A DNA stretch of 64,000 bases. Source: Pandoraea pnomenusa (GTDB lineage Bacteria > Pseudomonadota > Gammaproteobacteria > Burkholderiales > Burkholderiaceae). Positions within the stretch are counted from its first letter, which is position 1, and the number at the start of each line of letters is the position of its first letter. The stretch is from NCBI RefSeq assembly GCF_000767615.3, contig NZ_CP009553.3, positions 3,472,001-3,536,000 of the forward strand, read 5' to 3'. The notes under the pieces are model-generated. The model had not been told where the DNA came from. It ran no database searches and saw only the letters and a list, made by a program, of their open reading frames with translations. Below, piece after piece: positions 35,803 through 43,541 of the stretch. Made by a program: the position numbers and the translations under genes.

Positions 35803-36888
35803 ATGCCCACGCTCCGCCCTTCGTCAATGCAGCCCGCTACGTCGACCTCGCCGGGGGCGGCGCCCTCACCGAGCTCACCGAGCTCACCGAGCTCACCGAC
35901 ATCACGGAACGCGTCGATCTCATCGACCGCACCGACCTTGCCGTCCGGCGGTGGGGTCCTCCAACGCCTGGCGGATGAGCTGCATGGACTGGCCGCGAAC
36001 TTCGCGCAAATCTACTTCATTCCGTCGGCTGGCGCCGGTGTGTTGCTGCTCGCGGTCCTCGCGCTCGCCGATCGCCCTGCCGCCCTCACCGGGCTGGCGG
36101 CCAGCGCCATCGCCTCGGCGATCGCCATCGCGCTGCGACTGCCGGCCGAGCAGCGACGAAAGGGGCTCGTGGGTTACAACGCGGCGCTCACCGGCATCGC
36201 ATTCGGCGCGCTTTGGCAACCCGGCGTCTCCGGCTTCGTCTGGCTCGCGGCATGCGTGGCACTGACCGTCGTCGTGTCCGCCGGACTCGCGCGCCGCCGG
36301 TTTCCAGCGCTCACAGGCCCCTTCATCGGCGTGATGGCGCTCACCTGGGTCGCACAGTCCTGGGTCGGTCTGGTGCCACGCGCGGGCGCGCTGGCCTGCG
36401 ACGCCGCCACGCCCGGGTTCGTATTCTGCTCGGTGGGACAGGTGGTCTTCATCGCGCCGCTGGTGCTCGGCCTGCTGACCTGGTACGTGCTGGCACTCTG
36501 GAACGTTCGCGCCACGCTTTGGGCGCTCGCGGCGGCGGTAGCCGTCTGGGCAGGCCTCGTATCCGCCACCTCGCTCGTTTCACGGACATTGCCGACATGG
36601 CTGGCCTCGCTCAGCTCGCTCACCTCGTTCGGCCTGTCCTGGCCGTCGATCGCGGCGCAGGCCGGGGGCATGGGTGTCAATGCGTTTCTCGCCGCCCTGG
36701 GCCTCGGTGCCTTCGGTCGCCCGGCCTCCCAGCGCTTCGCGGGCGCTTGGCTGGCCAGCATCCTGTGTGTCGTGCTCGGTCACGCCCTCGCGCCGATCGG
36801 CTGGCCCTACTTCACCCTGCCGTTCAATCTTGCGGTGTGGACGGTGCTCGCCGTCTCACGAGCGCAGCCGTCGCCGGAAAGCGCATAA
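35803..36888 (+). CDS. Urea transporter family protein
   Basis: A 361-residue protein whose body (from about residue 55) has ten helices in two inverted halves of the UT family: GLVGYNAALTGIAFG and QAGGMGVNAFLAALGLGAFG match the selectivity-filter repeats. It would conduct urea passively. The N terminus is a Ser/Pro/Thr low-complexity region, partly encoded by 9-bp tandem repeats. The start is uncertain: ATGs at 35710 and 35827 are in frame and no site has a clear ribosome-binding element. No urease genes are in the window. Confidence 0.8.
   Translation: MPTLRPSSMQPATSTSPGAAPSPSSPSSPSSPTSRNASISSTAPTLPSGGGVLQRLADELHGLAANFAQIYFIPSAGAGVLLLAVLALADRPAALTGLAASAIASAIAIALRLPAEQRRKGLVGYNAALTGIAFGALWQPGVSGFVWLAACVALTVVVSAGLARRRFPALTGPFIGVMALTWVAQSWVGLVPRAGALACDAATPGFVFCSVGQVVFIAPLVLGLLTWYVLALWNVRATLWALAAAVAVWAGLVSATSLVSRTLPTWLASLSSLTSFGLSWPSIAAQAGGMGVNAFLAALGLGAFGRPASQRFAGAWLASILCVVLGHALAPIGWPYFTLPFNLAVWTVLAVSRAQPSPESA
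35865..35900 (+). repeat. Four 9-bp tandem repeats in the urea transporter N terminus
   Basis: CTCACCGAG is repeated three times, then CTCACCGAC; degenerate copies continue to about 35937. In frame it codes for the Ser/Pro-rich run, so unit changes would lengthen or shorten that segment without a frameshift. Confidence 0.85.
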
Positions 36889-36920
36889 AAAAATGCCCGG
36901 AACGGTCGACGTTCCGGGCA
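36887..36920 (-). terminator. Strong leftward intrinsic terminator
   Basis: The stem TGCCCGGAACG / CGTTCCGGGCA (36894-36904 with 36910-36920) is followed on the minus strand by seven T (A run at 36887-36893). It overlaps the 3' end of the urea transporter gene and ends leftward transcripts from the phrB side, 310 bp past the phrB stop. Confidence 0.88.
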
Positions 36921-37229
36921 CTCGCTCATCGCTAACCCCGTTTCGAGAAGCTGCCGTCTGCGCGGCCGTGGAGATGACTCAGCTTCCCTGTGTGGTTTTG
37001 GCCTGCCCTCGCTCACGTTCGCGCCCTTTCGGGCGCCGGAGCATTTTCAACTACGGCTTGTTGTTATCGCTGCTTCTTCCCTGACGCCCGCCAACGCCCC
37101 CCGACGTTACGAACCGCTGCCGAAGCCCAGGCCTCTTGCGTGCCATACCTGTATCAACGGCTGTTGGCGGGAAAAGTTGACCGGGGTATACACCGATCCC
37201 TTCGCGGATACCTCGCCCGATCGGCGGTA
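36921..37229 (-). other. Gene-free phrB 3' region, possible small RNA
   Basis: About 310 bp without a credible gene. On the minus strand it contains the hairpins GCGCCC/GGGCGC (37021-37036) and a longer one with arms 36948-36953 and 36980-36985, then the strong terminator at 36887. It may be a long 3' untranslated region of phrB or a separate small RNA; no known RNA family was recognised. Confidence 0.35.
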
Positions 37230-38729
37230 TCACCCGGCACCAGGCGCGCCACTCGCCTCGGCCGATGTCGCCGGCGATTTCACGACTGCATACCGCGTCA
37301 GCGTCTCCTGACGCGCCACGTCGTGCGCGACCAGCGGCTCCGGATAGTTTCGCCCCAACACCACGCCGGCGTCGCTCAAGGTCTGCGCATCGGCGCGCCA
37401 GGGCGCATGCAGCGCCTTGTTGGGCAGATCAGCCAGTTCGGGCACGTACTTTCGGATGAATCGCCCTTCGGGGTCGAACTTCTCCGACTGCGTGACCGGG
37501 TTGAAGATGCGGAAGTACGGCTGGGCATCGCAACCGGTCGAGGCGGCCCACTGCCACCCGCCATTGTTCGCCGCCAGATCGAAATCGTTGAGGGCCTGCG
37601 CGAAGTACGCCTCCCCGCGCCGCCAGTCGATGCCCAGATCCTTGACCAGAAAGCTTGCCGTCACCATTCGCAGGCGGTTGTGCATATAACCGGTCTGATT
37701 GATCTGACGCATCGCCGCGTCGACGAGCGGATACCCGGTGCGCCCCTCGCACCAGGCCAGGAACGCAGCGTCCGCCGCCTTGCCCGTCGCCCACTCGATC
37801 GCGTCGTACGCCGGCTTGAACGCCCGGCCGTCCACGTGCGGGTGATGATGCAGGATCATGAAATAGAAGTCGCGCCAGATCAGCTCGCCGAGCCATGTCT
37901 GCGCGCCGCGGCCGGCCTCCCCGCCGTGCTGCATGGCAGCGTGCGCCTCACGCGCGAGCGTGCGGATCGACACGGTGCCGAAGCGCAGGTGCACGGACAG
38001 ATAGCTCGGTCCACGCACGGCCGGATAGTCGCGTCGTTCGTGGTAGTGCGCCATGCGTGGCAGGAAGTCGTCGAGCAGCTGCTGCGCGCCCGACTCCCCC
38101 GCGGGCACCGCGATGCGGCGCGACTCGGGCACATCGAAGCCCAGCGTCGCCAACGACGGTATCGCCCCGTTCCCGGCGCGCGGCGGTGGGGCCAACCGCT
38201 GGAAATCGGACGGCTTGCCGTGCGGTGCAAGGTCGACCGGCCTCACCTGCCTGAGCCAGGCACGCTGGTACGGCGTGAATACGCTGTAGGGCTCGCCCTG
38301 AGCGCTCAGAACCTCGTTCATCTCGAAGATCACGTGGTCCTTCACGAGTTCGAAAGCGATACCCTGATCGCCCAGCGACCGGGCGACGGCACGGTCGCGC
38401 CTGAGCGCAGCCGGCTCGTAGTCCCGGGCGGCGAACACCGCCTGCACGCCGAGCGTCTTCGCCAGTGCCGGAATCTCATGCGCCGGGTCGCCATGGCGCA
38501 CGACCAGCCCGCCACCGCGCGCCCTGAGCGTTTCGTCGAGTTCGCAAACACTGTCGTGAAGGAAAGCGACACGCCGATCGTTGCGCGGCAGTCCGTCGAG
38601 AATGGTCGTGTCGAAAACGAACGCGACATAGACCTCGGCGCAACTCGCGAGCGCCTGCGCCAGCGAAGCGTTGTCCGCGCAGCGAAGATCGCGCCGCAGC
38701 CATACCAGACCTTTGTGGAATTCGCTCAT
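37230..38729 (-). CDS. phrB: Deoxyribodipyrimidine photolyase
   Basis: A 499-residue class I CPD photolyase that repairs UV dimers with blue light. The N-terminal alpha/beta antenna domain starts with GLVWLRRDLRCADN. The FAD domain includes WRDFYFMILHHHP, GRTGYPLVDAAMRQINQTGYMHNR and NGGWQWAASTGCDAQPYFRIFNP, the last holding the conserved tryptophans of the electron-transfer chain. The start at 38729 marks the homology limit. It is divergent from the lipoprotein gene. Confidence 0.95.
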   Translation of the reverse strand: MSEFHKGLVWLRRDLRCADNASLAQALASCAEVYVAFVFDTTILDGLPRNDRRVAFLHDSVCELDETLRARGGGLVVRHGDPAHEIPALAKTLGVQAVFAARDYEPAALRRDRAVARSLGDQGIAFELVKDHVIFEMNEVLSAQGEPYSVFTPYQRAWLRQVRPVDLAPHGKPSDFQRLAPPPRAGNGAIPSLATLGFDVPESRRIAVPAGESGAQQLLDDFLPRMAHYHERRDYPAVRGPSYLSVHLRFGTVSIRTLAREAHAAMQHGGEAGRGAQTWLGELIWRDFYFMILHHHPHVDGRAFKPAYDAIEWATGKAADAAFLAWCEGRTGYPLVDAAMRQINQTGYMHNRLRMVTASFLVKDLGIDWRRGEAYFAQALNDFDLAANNGGWQWAASTGCDAQPYFRIFNPVTQSEKFDPEGRFIRKYVPELADLPNKALHAPWRADAQTLSDAGVVLGRNYPEPLVAHDVARQETLTRYAVVKSPATSAEASGAPGAG

Positions 38730-38842
38730 GTCAGTTCGGCGCGACACATGCACGCCCAATTCGGTGGAATGCGAGGACGTCCCCGCCAAATCCCGTACCA
38801 TAGCGAGATCGCGGACTTTTTGCCATCGGCCTCGATCACCTC

Positions 38843-39295
38843 ATGATTCGGAAGTTTCCGATTTTGACTCAAATGCGCGCCGCTCCGCTCCTGGCGTGTC
38901 TCGCGGCGGCCCTGCTCGTCACCGGCTGTGCCAGCCCTTCAAAAACACAAGCCGGTGCGACACCCGCGCATGCCCCGGCGCCCGACGCCGCTACCCTGCG
39001 CGAGCGTCACCTGGCCGCCGCCGACGCCGCGGCCACCCAATACCGCTCCTGTCTATACGGACACGTGGCGCGTTACGTCAATCTCGTGCCCGACGCCGGC
39101 CGTTTGGCCGACGAAGCTACGGCGGAGTGCGCCCCCATCACCGAGCGCTTTCATCGGGAACGTCAGGCGGCGGTGCTCACGTACACGTCGCCGTCGGAGG
39201 CGTCGCAGCAAGCCGATGCCGCCACGCTCACGCTCCAGGCCGACGGCTTGCGAGTCGCGCGCGCACGTGCCACGGAGCTTCGGGCGCTGCGGTAA
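38843..39295 (+). CDS. Small lipoprotein of unknown function
   Basis: A 150-residue exported lipoprotein: the signal sequence ends in the lipobox LLVTGC with Cys29 (or Cys19 if translation begins at the second ATG, 38873). The mature part is an Ala-rich helical protein with two cysteines (SCLYGH and AECAPI) that could form a disulfide. I recognise no domain. It is followed by two hairpins and a terminator. Confidence 0.75.
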   Translation: MIRKFPILTQMRAAPLLACLAAALLVTGCASPSKTQAGATPAHAPAPDAATLRERHLAAADAAATQYRSCLYGHVARYVNLVPDAGRLADEATAECAPITERFHRERQAAVLTYTSPSEASQQADAATLTLQADGLRVARARATELRALR

Positions 39296-39459
39296 ACCGA
39301 CACCACGGGTCGATACGATGGGTCGCTGCGGTGTGCCTTACGTAGTCTCCCGAACGTGCTTTCCCTAATCGGGCAAGCCCCGATTGGCGAAAAACCGGCA
39401 GGTCACCAAAATGAAATCGCCCTCTTACGTCCTTTTGGGGGTACTGCGACAACGTCATT
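39296..39459 (+). other. Structured non-coding stretch, candidate small RNA or 3' UTR
   Basis: This gene-free run after the lipoprotein holds a 7-bp hairpin AATCGGG / CCCGATT (39367-39373 with 39379-39385) and leads into a UUCG-loop terminator at 39460. It could be the lipoprotein 3' UTR or an independent small RNA of up to about 180 nt. Confidence 0.35.
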
Positions 39460-39482
39460 TGCCCGCTTCGGCGGGCATTTTT
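39460..39482 (+). terminator. Intrinsic terminator with TTCG loop
   Basis: The stem TGCCCGC / GCGGGCA (39460-39466 with 39471-39477) has a TTCG tetraloop followed by TTTTT. Confidence 0.88.
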
Positions 39483-39567
39483 CTTCGGTATCCGCAACAA
39501 TCGCGCCGCCAGTGGTCAGCGCGCGGGGAGGCCGCGATGTGCATCTTTTGCCAACGCACGATGGAGG

Positions 39568-40089
39568 TCACTTGTCGTCGCGCTCGCGCGGCGCCGGCGC
39601 GTCCGCATCCGCATTCGCATCCGCCAGGCCATTGCGGGGTTCGTCGTGTCCCAGCCATCGGTGCGCGAGCGCTTCGACCCGCCCGCCGACCGCCAGCACG
39701 ATAAGCAGCAGCACCATCGCGGCCACGGCAATGTGCCAGCGGCCCAGACCGCAGATGATGCCGATCCCCGTGGTACTCCAGAGCGCCGCCGCCGTGGTGA
39801 ACCCATGAACTGAGGCGCCTCGGCTGGGCCGGACGATGCAACCCGCGCCGAGAAAACCGATCCCCGCGACGATCCCCTGCACGACACGGCTGACCGACGA
39901 GTTGTCGTAGGTCAGCGCCGAGCCTGGAAACGGCACCACGGCCAGCACGAACAACGCCGAGCCGAACGACACGATCGCCAGCGTGCGCAAGCCGACTGAC
40001 TTGTGATGCAGATTGCGGTTCAGGCCCACGAGCCCGCCCAGAATCAGGGCCGCGGTAAGCCGCAATGTGACTTCGATGATCTCCGTCAT
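39568..40089 (-). CDS. MgtC/SapB family membrane protein
   Basis: A 173-residue protein with the N-terminal four-helix MgtC domain: RLTAALILGGLVGLNRNLHHKSVGLRT and GIGFLGAGCIVRPS. It lacks the C-terminal ACT-like domain of virulence-type MgtC and instead has a short Asp/Ala tail coded by GCATCC-like 6-bp repeats. In pathogens MgtC helps survival in macrophages and low Mg2+, partly by acting on ATP synthase; in this short form the role is not established. A GAGGTGAAGG site precedes the start. Confidence 0.88.
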   Translation of the reverse strand: MTEIIEVTLRLTAALILGGLVGLNRNLHHKSVGLRTLAIVSFGSALFVLAVVPFPGSALTYDNSSVSRVVQGIVAGIGFLGAGCIVRPSRGASVHGFTTAAALWSTTGIGIICGLGRWHIAVAAMVLLLIVLAVGGRVEALAHRWLGHDEPRNGLADANADADAPAPRERDDK

Positions 40090-40206
40090 CCTTCACCTCG
40101 TCTGGGTGCGCATTGCTGCGCGAGTCATAAGTCCTGTGCGCTGTCGCGCGACGCGGCCATGGCAAGCCGCGCGCGTGCCACGTTCCCGTCATCGCCAGCG
40201 CGTCAT

Positions 40207-41337
40207 CTACGCCTGTGATGCCGCATTATCGCCCGCGTTCGTGGGCATGGTGCGCTCAACGGCGTCCCAGTCGTCGAACAGTCGCAGTTGACGCGTCGCT
40301 TCGGCGTCGAGCATCCGCACGCCCACGCCCAGCAATCGCACCGGCCGACGCTTGCGGCCCACGGCTTCGGCCAGCAGTTCGCGGCATTGACGGGCGTCCA
40401 CACCCAACGCCCCGGCCTCGGCCGTCGTGCGTGAGAAGTCGGCGAAACGAATCTTGACGAAGACCTTCGCAATGGCGAACGGCTCATTGCGGCGCGCGCG
40501 CTCGATACGCTCGGCAAGCAAACGAAGCAGTGGATCGAGGGCCGCCTCGCAGTCGGCCAGCGTGCGCAAGTCGCGCGTGTAGGTGGTCTCCACGCTGATG
40601 GATTTCCGCTCGCGATCGGGGCTGACTTCGCGCGTGTCGATGCCACGGCAACGCTCGAACAGCCGCTGCCCGAACACGCCGAAACGCTCGATGAGCTCGG
40701 TCAGCGAGTGGCTTCGCAAATCCGCGCAGGAATCCACGCCCAGCGCGCGAAGCTTCTCCGCGGTCACCTTGCCGACGCCGAACAGGCGCTCCACCGGAAG
40801 CGCCGCCACGAACGCGTCCACCTCGGCGGGCTTCACCACGAACAGGCCGTCGGGCTTGCGCCAGTCACTGGCAATCTTGGCAATGAACTTGTTGGGCGCC
40901 ACGCCCGCCGAAACGGTGAGTCCCACTTCCGCGGCCACACGTGCGCGAATCTCGCGAGCCATCAGCGTGGCCGAGCCCTCGCAGCGATCGCCAAGGGTGA
41001 CATCGAGATATGCTTCGTCGAGCGACAAGGGTTCGACGAGGTCGGTGTAATCGCGATAGATCGCCATGATCCGCCGCGATGCTTCCTGGTACCGCGCCAT
41101 CGAAGGCGGGATGATGCGCAAGTCGGGACACAGCTTGACGGCCTGCGCGGAGGGCATGGCCGAGCGCACGCCAAAGGCGCGCGCCTCGTAATTGCAGGTG
41201 GCGACCACCCCGCGCTGATCCGGCTGGCCGCCTACCGCCAAAGGAATCCCGCGCAGCGACGGGTCGTCCCGCATCTCAACGGAGGCGTAGAAACAGTCGG
41301 CGTCGCAGTGAATGATCTTGCGCGTGGCGGGTGACAT
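40207..41337 (-). CDS. dinB: DNA polymerase IV (translesion Y-family)
   Basis: A 376-residue error-prone polymerase. Catalytic acids are D12 in HCDADCFYASVE and D107-E108 in PLSLDEAYLDVT; the helix-hairpin-helix LFGVGKVTAEKLRALG and the little-finger domain with SISVETTYTRDL follow. The start MSPATRKIIH at 41337 is preferred to an ATG at 41373, because the longer form would start upstream of the LexA box at 41355-41370. The C-terminal beta-clamp motif is short (LRLFDDW, an LxLF match). Confidence 0.95.
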   Translation of the reverse strand: MSPATRKIIHCDADCFYASVEMRDDPSLRGIPLAVGGQPDQRGVVATCNYEARAFGVRSAMPSAQAVKLCPDLRIIPPSMARYQEASRRIMAIYRDYTDLVEPLSLDEAYLDVTLGDRCEGSATLMAREIRARVAAEVGLTVSAGVAPNKFIAKIASDWRKPDGLFVVKPAEVDAFVAALPVERLFGVGKVTAEKLRALGVDSCADLRSHSLTELIERFGVFGQRLFERCRGIDTREVSPDRERKSISVETTYTRDLRTLADCEAALDPLLRLLAERIERARRNEPFAIAKVFVKIRFADFSRTTAEAGALGVDARQCRELLAEAVGRKRRPVRLLGVGVRMLDAEATRQLRLFDDWDAVERTMPTNAGDNAASQA

Positions 41338-41354
41338 GGCGGGCAGCGAAAATA

Positions 41355-41370
41355 CTGTGCAAATATACAG
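41355..41370. promoter_or_regulatory. LexA-binding SOS box of dinB
   Basis: CTGTGCAAATATACAG fits the CTGT-N8-ACAG LexA consensus exactly and lies 18 bp upstream of the dinB start used here, so dinB is probably DNA-damage inducible. Confidence 0.88.
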
Positions 41371-41422
41371 CATCCGCGTGAGATTTGCGCCCCATCAGCG
41401 TCTCCCATCGCACGCGTCACGC

Positions 41423-42226
41423 TCAGCGCACGGGCAGGAACTGGAGAAACTGGGCACCCAGCAAGTTTTGCACGTAGCCGATTCCGGCGCGGCGGAATTT
41501 TTCGTCCAGCATCTCGGCGAGCAGGTCGAGCCGGCCGACGATCTTGCCGAACTCGCGCTCGAAGCTCACGTTTCGCACCTCGGCGATTTCGTTCGCGAGC
41601 AACAGCGGATGTCCGGCCGTGTCCTGACGGCTCGCCAGCAGCCACGCCGCGATTTCCACGTTTCGCGCCGCGTTATAGATGCGCTGCGCATCGAGGCCGT
41701 CGCTCAGGTAGAACACCGTCGAGCCGCCATGCGCCGTGATGATCGTGTCCGACAGGCTGAAGATGAACGCGGCCACCCGATCCCCCTGGAACGCCGGGTC
41801 GAGCGACAGCGACAGCGCGCGCACGTCGCGCAGCGCCTTCAGGTCGGTCAGCGTACGGCGTCCTTCGACCGCCGCGCGAAGTTGCGCCATGGCCTGCGCT
41901 TGCGACGCGGCCCCCGACTTTCGCCATTCTCTCGGATTGCGCTTGTAGAGCTTGTCGGCCAGCCGATACAGGCTCTCGAGGTTGGCACGCATGCCCAGCG
42001 TCGCCATGCGATTGATGTCGGTCTGCGCCAGATCGCCGGTCGTCATCGGCGTGGAGCGCACCGCCCCGCGATCGGTCGGGACGTCCTGATACGACGCACA
42101 GCCGCCACACAATGCAGCGCCCGTGACGACGCCGAGCACGGTCATGGCGGTCCACGGGCGGGGCGCGAGTCGTGCGAAGTCCGCAAGCCAGTGTCGTCGT
42201 TCGGGAAGTGCAAGCCGTCGGGTCAT
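41423..42226 (-). CDS. Lipoprotein of unknown function
   Basis: A 267-residue exported protein. The signal region is long and positively charged and ends in the lipobox ALCGGC with Cys43. The mature part is mostly helical with DTIITAHGGSTVFYLSDGLDAQRIYNAARNVEIA shortened here to its core STVFYLSDGLDAQRIYNAA. I recognise no named family; similar proteins seem common in Burkholderiaceae. It is read in the same direction as dinB, with an 85-bp gap to it. Confidence 0.75.
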   Translation of the reverse strand: MTRRLALPERRHWLADFARLAPRPWTAMTVLGVVTGAALCGGCASYQDVPTDRGAVRSTPMTTGDLAQTDINRMATLGMRANLESLYRLADKLYKRNPREWRKSGAASQAQAMAQLRAAVEGRRTLTDLKALRDVRALSLSLDPAFQGDRVAAFIFSLSDTIITAHGGSTVFYLSDGLDAQRIYNAARNVEIAAWLLASRQDTAGHPLLLANEIAEVRNVSFEREFGKIVGRLDLLAEMLDEKFRRAGIGYVQNLLGAQFLQFLPVR

Positions 42227-42337
42227 CGGAGGTCGGGGCGCCAGGCGGTAAAGTCAGCGACGACTCTACGCGATCGCGCCCTGGACTTCGCAACTCCGCG
42301 GCCCGAAAAATTGTGACATTCGGTAACGCGCCGCCGA

Positions 42338-43417
42338 TCAGGGCATCAGTGCATCGCGCACCTGCGCGAACAACGGATGCACCATCGCTTCCTCGAGCCG
42401 GAGCACCGGGGTGACGCAACAATCGGCGTGGGCGAAGCGCTCGACCCACTCGCGCTGCGACGCGCTCGCAAAGACCGCCGCCAACTCCGCCTGCAGCGCG
42501 CGTGCGTCATCGCCGCCCACGACCTGACCGAGCGACCAGTGACGCGACTTCCATTCGTCGCGCCCCAGTACGTCGCACAGGGTCTGCCAGAACTTGAGTT
42601 CGAGCGCCCCGACTGCCATGAAGCGATTGTCGCGCGTGCGATAGACCTGGTAACAGGGCACGCCGCCGTTGAGGAGATCGCCGCCGGCGCGCGCCGTGCC
42701 CCCCTGGCGATGCATCGCCACGGCGGGCACGATGTTCGAGCGAAATACCTCGTGCGTCATGGAAATATCGAGCCAGCGGCCACGACCGGTGCGTTGCGCC
42801 GACACCAGCGCCGCCAGCACGGCCTGCACCGCAGCCTGGCCGCCTCCGTAGAGGTCGCCGATCTGGAAGTTCGGGACGATCGGCGCATCGAGCGCGTCGC
42901 AGAGCTGATCGAGCACCCCCGCGTAACCGATGTAGTTGATGTCGTGCCCCGCCGCCTGCGACATCGGCCCCTGCTGCCCGTATCCGCTGATCGACGCCAT
43001 CACGAGCGACGGGCGTCGCCGCGCCAGCGAGGCGTAATCGAAACCGAGCCGGGCCATCACGCCGGGACGAAACCCTTCGAGCAGGATGTCCGCGCGCGCC
43101 ACCCAGTCGAGGAAAGTCGCCCGGTCGGTGTCGTCCTTGAGGTCGAGGCGCACCACGGTCTTGCCGCGATTGAGTAGCCGCCAGAACCCGCCCGGCGGCG
43201 TCTCCCCGTCGCCCAGCATCATCTCGCGCGCATAGTCGCCCGCGCCCTTGTCCTCGATCTTGACGACGTGCGCGCCCAGCGCGGCGAGTCGCATGCCCGC
43301 GAGCGGGCCCGGCAGCAAACGTGTGAGATCCAGCACGGTCACACCGTCGAGCGGCGCATCCGCGCCTGCATGGGAACCATCGGCTTCGGGCGTGGTGGTG
43401 GTGGCGGTGTCGGTCAT
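42338..43417 (-). CDS. CaiB/BaiF family III CoA-transferase or racemase, AMACR-like
   Basis: A 359-residue CoA-handling enzyme. It opens LDGVTVLDLTRLLPGPLAGMRLAALGA. Residues H158 in AAGHDINYIGYAG and D188 in QIGDLYGGGQAA match the catalytic His/Asp pair of alpha-methylacyl-CoA racemases, so a racemase is as likely as a transferase. The first 22 residues are a Thr/Ala-rich tail. It is followed at 111 bp by the lipoprotein gene and preceded by another family III enzyme. Confidence 0.88.
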   Translation of the reverse strand: MTDTATTTTPEADGSHAGADAPLDGVTVLDLTRLLPGPLAGMRLAALGAHVVKIEDKGAGDYAREMMLGDGETPPGGFWRLLNRGKTVVRLDLKDDTDRATFLDWVARADILLEGFRPGVMARLGFDYASLARRRPSLVMASISGYGQQGPMSQAAGHDINYIGYAGVLDQLCDALDAPIVPNFQIGDLYGGGQAAVQAVLAALVSAQRTGRGRWLDISMTHEVFRSNIVPAVAMHRQGGTARAGGDLLNGGVPCYQVYRTRDNRFMAVGALELKFWQTLCDVLGRDEWKSRHWSLGQVVGGDDARALQAELAAVFASASQREWVERFAHADCCVTPVLRLEEAMVHPLFAQVRDALMP

Positions 43418-43541
43418 GGCGTGGTGGCTGTCGGCGAACTCGGAGGCTCAACCGTACCGCGCCGCGTGGTTTGACCGCAACCGGCCGGCGAGCCGCTTTC
43501 GTTCGGAAAATGCCGATTGCGCGCGGCCCAGCGTTGACTTC

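Noticed and set aside
35760..35978. Alternative small frame with an LTE repeat in the urea transporter start
   Set aside because: It overlaps the transporter in another frame, has no ribosome site and owes its pattern to the 9-bp repeat.
36887..37229. 6S RNA (ssrS)
   Set aside because: Some pairing and a terminator are present, but the central bubble and closing stem of 6S RNA could not be identified.
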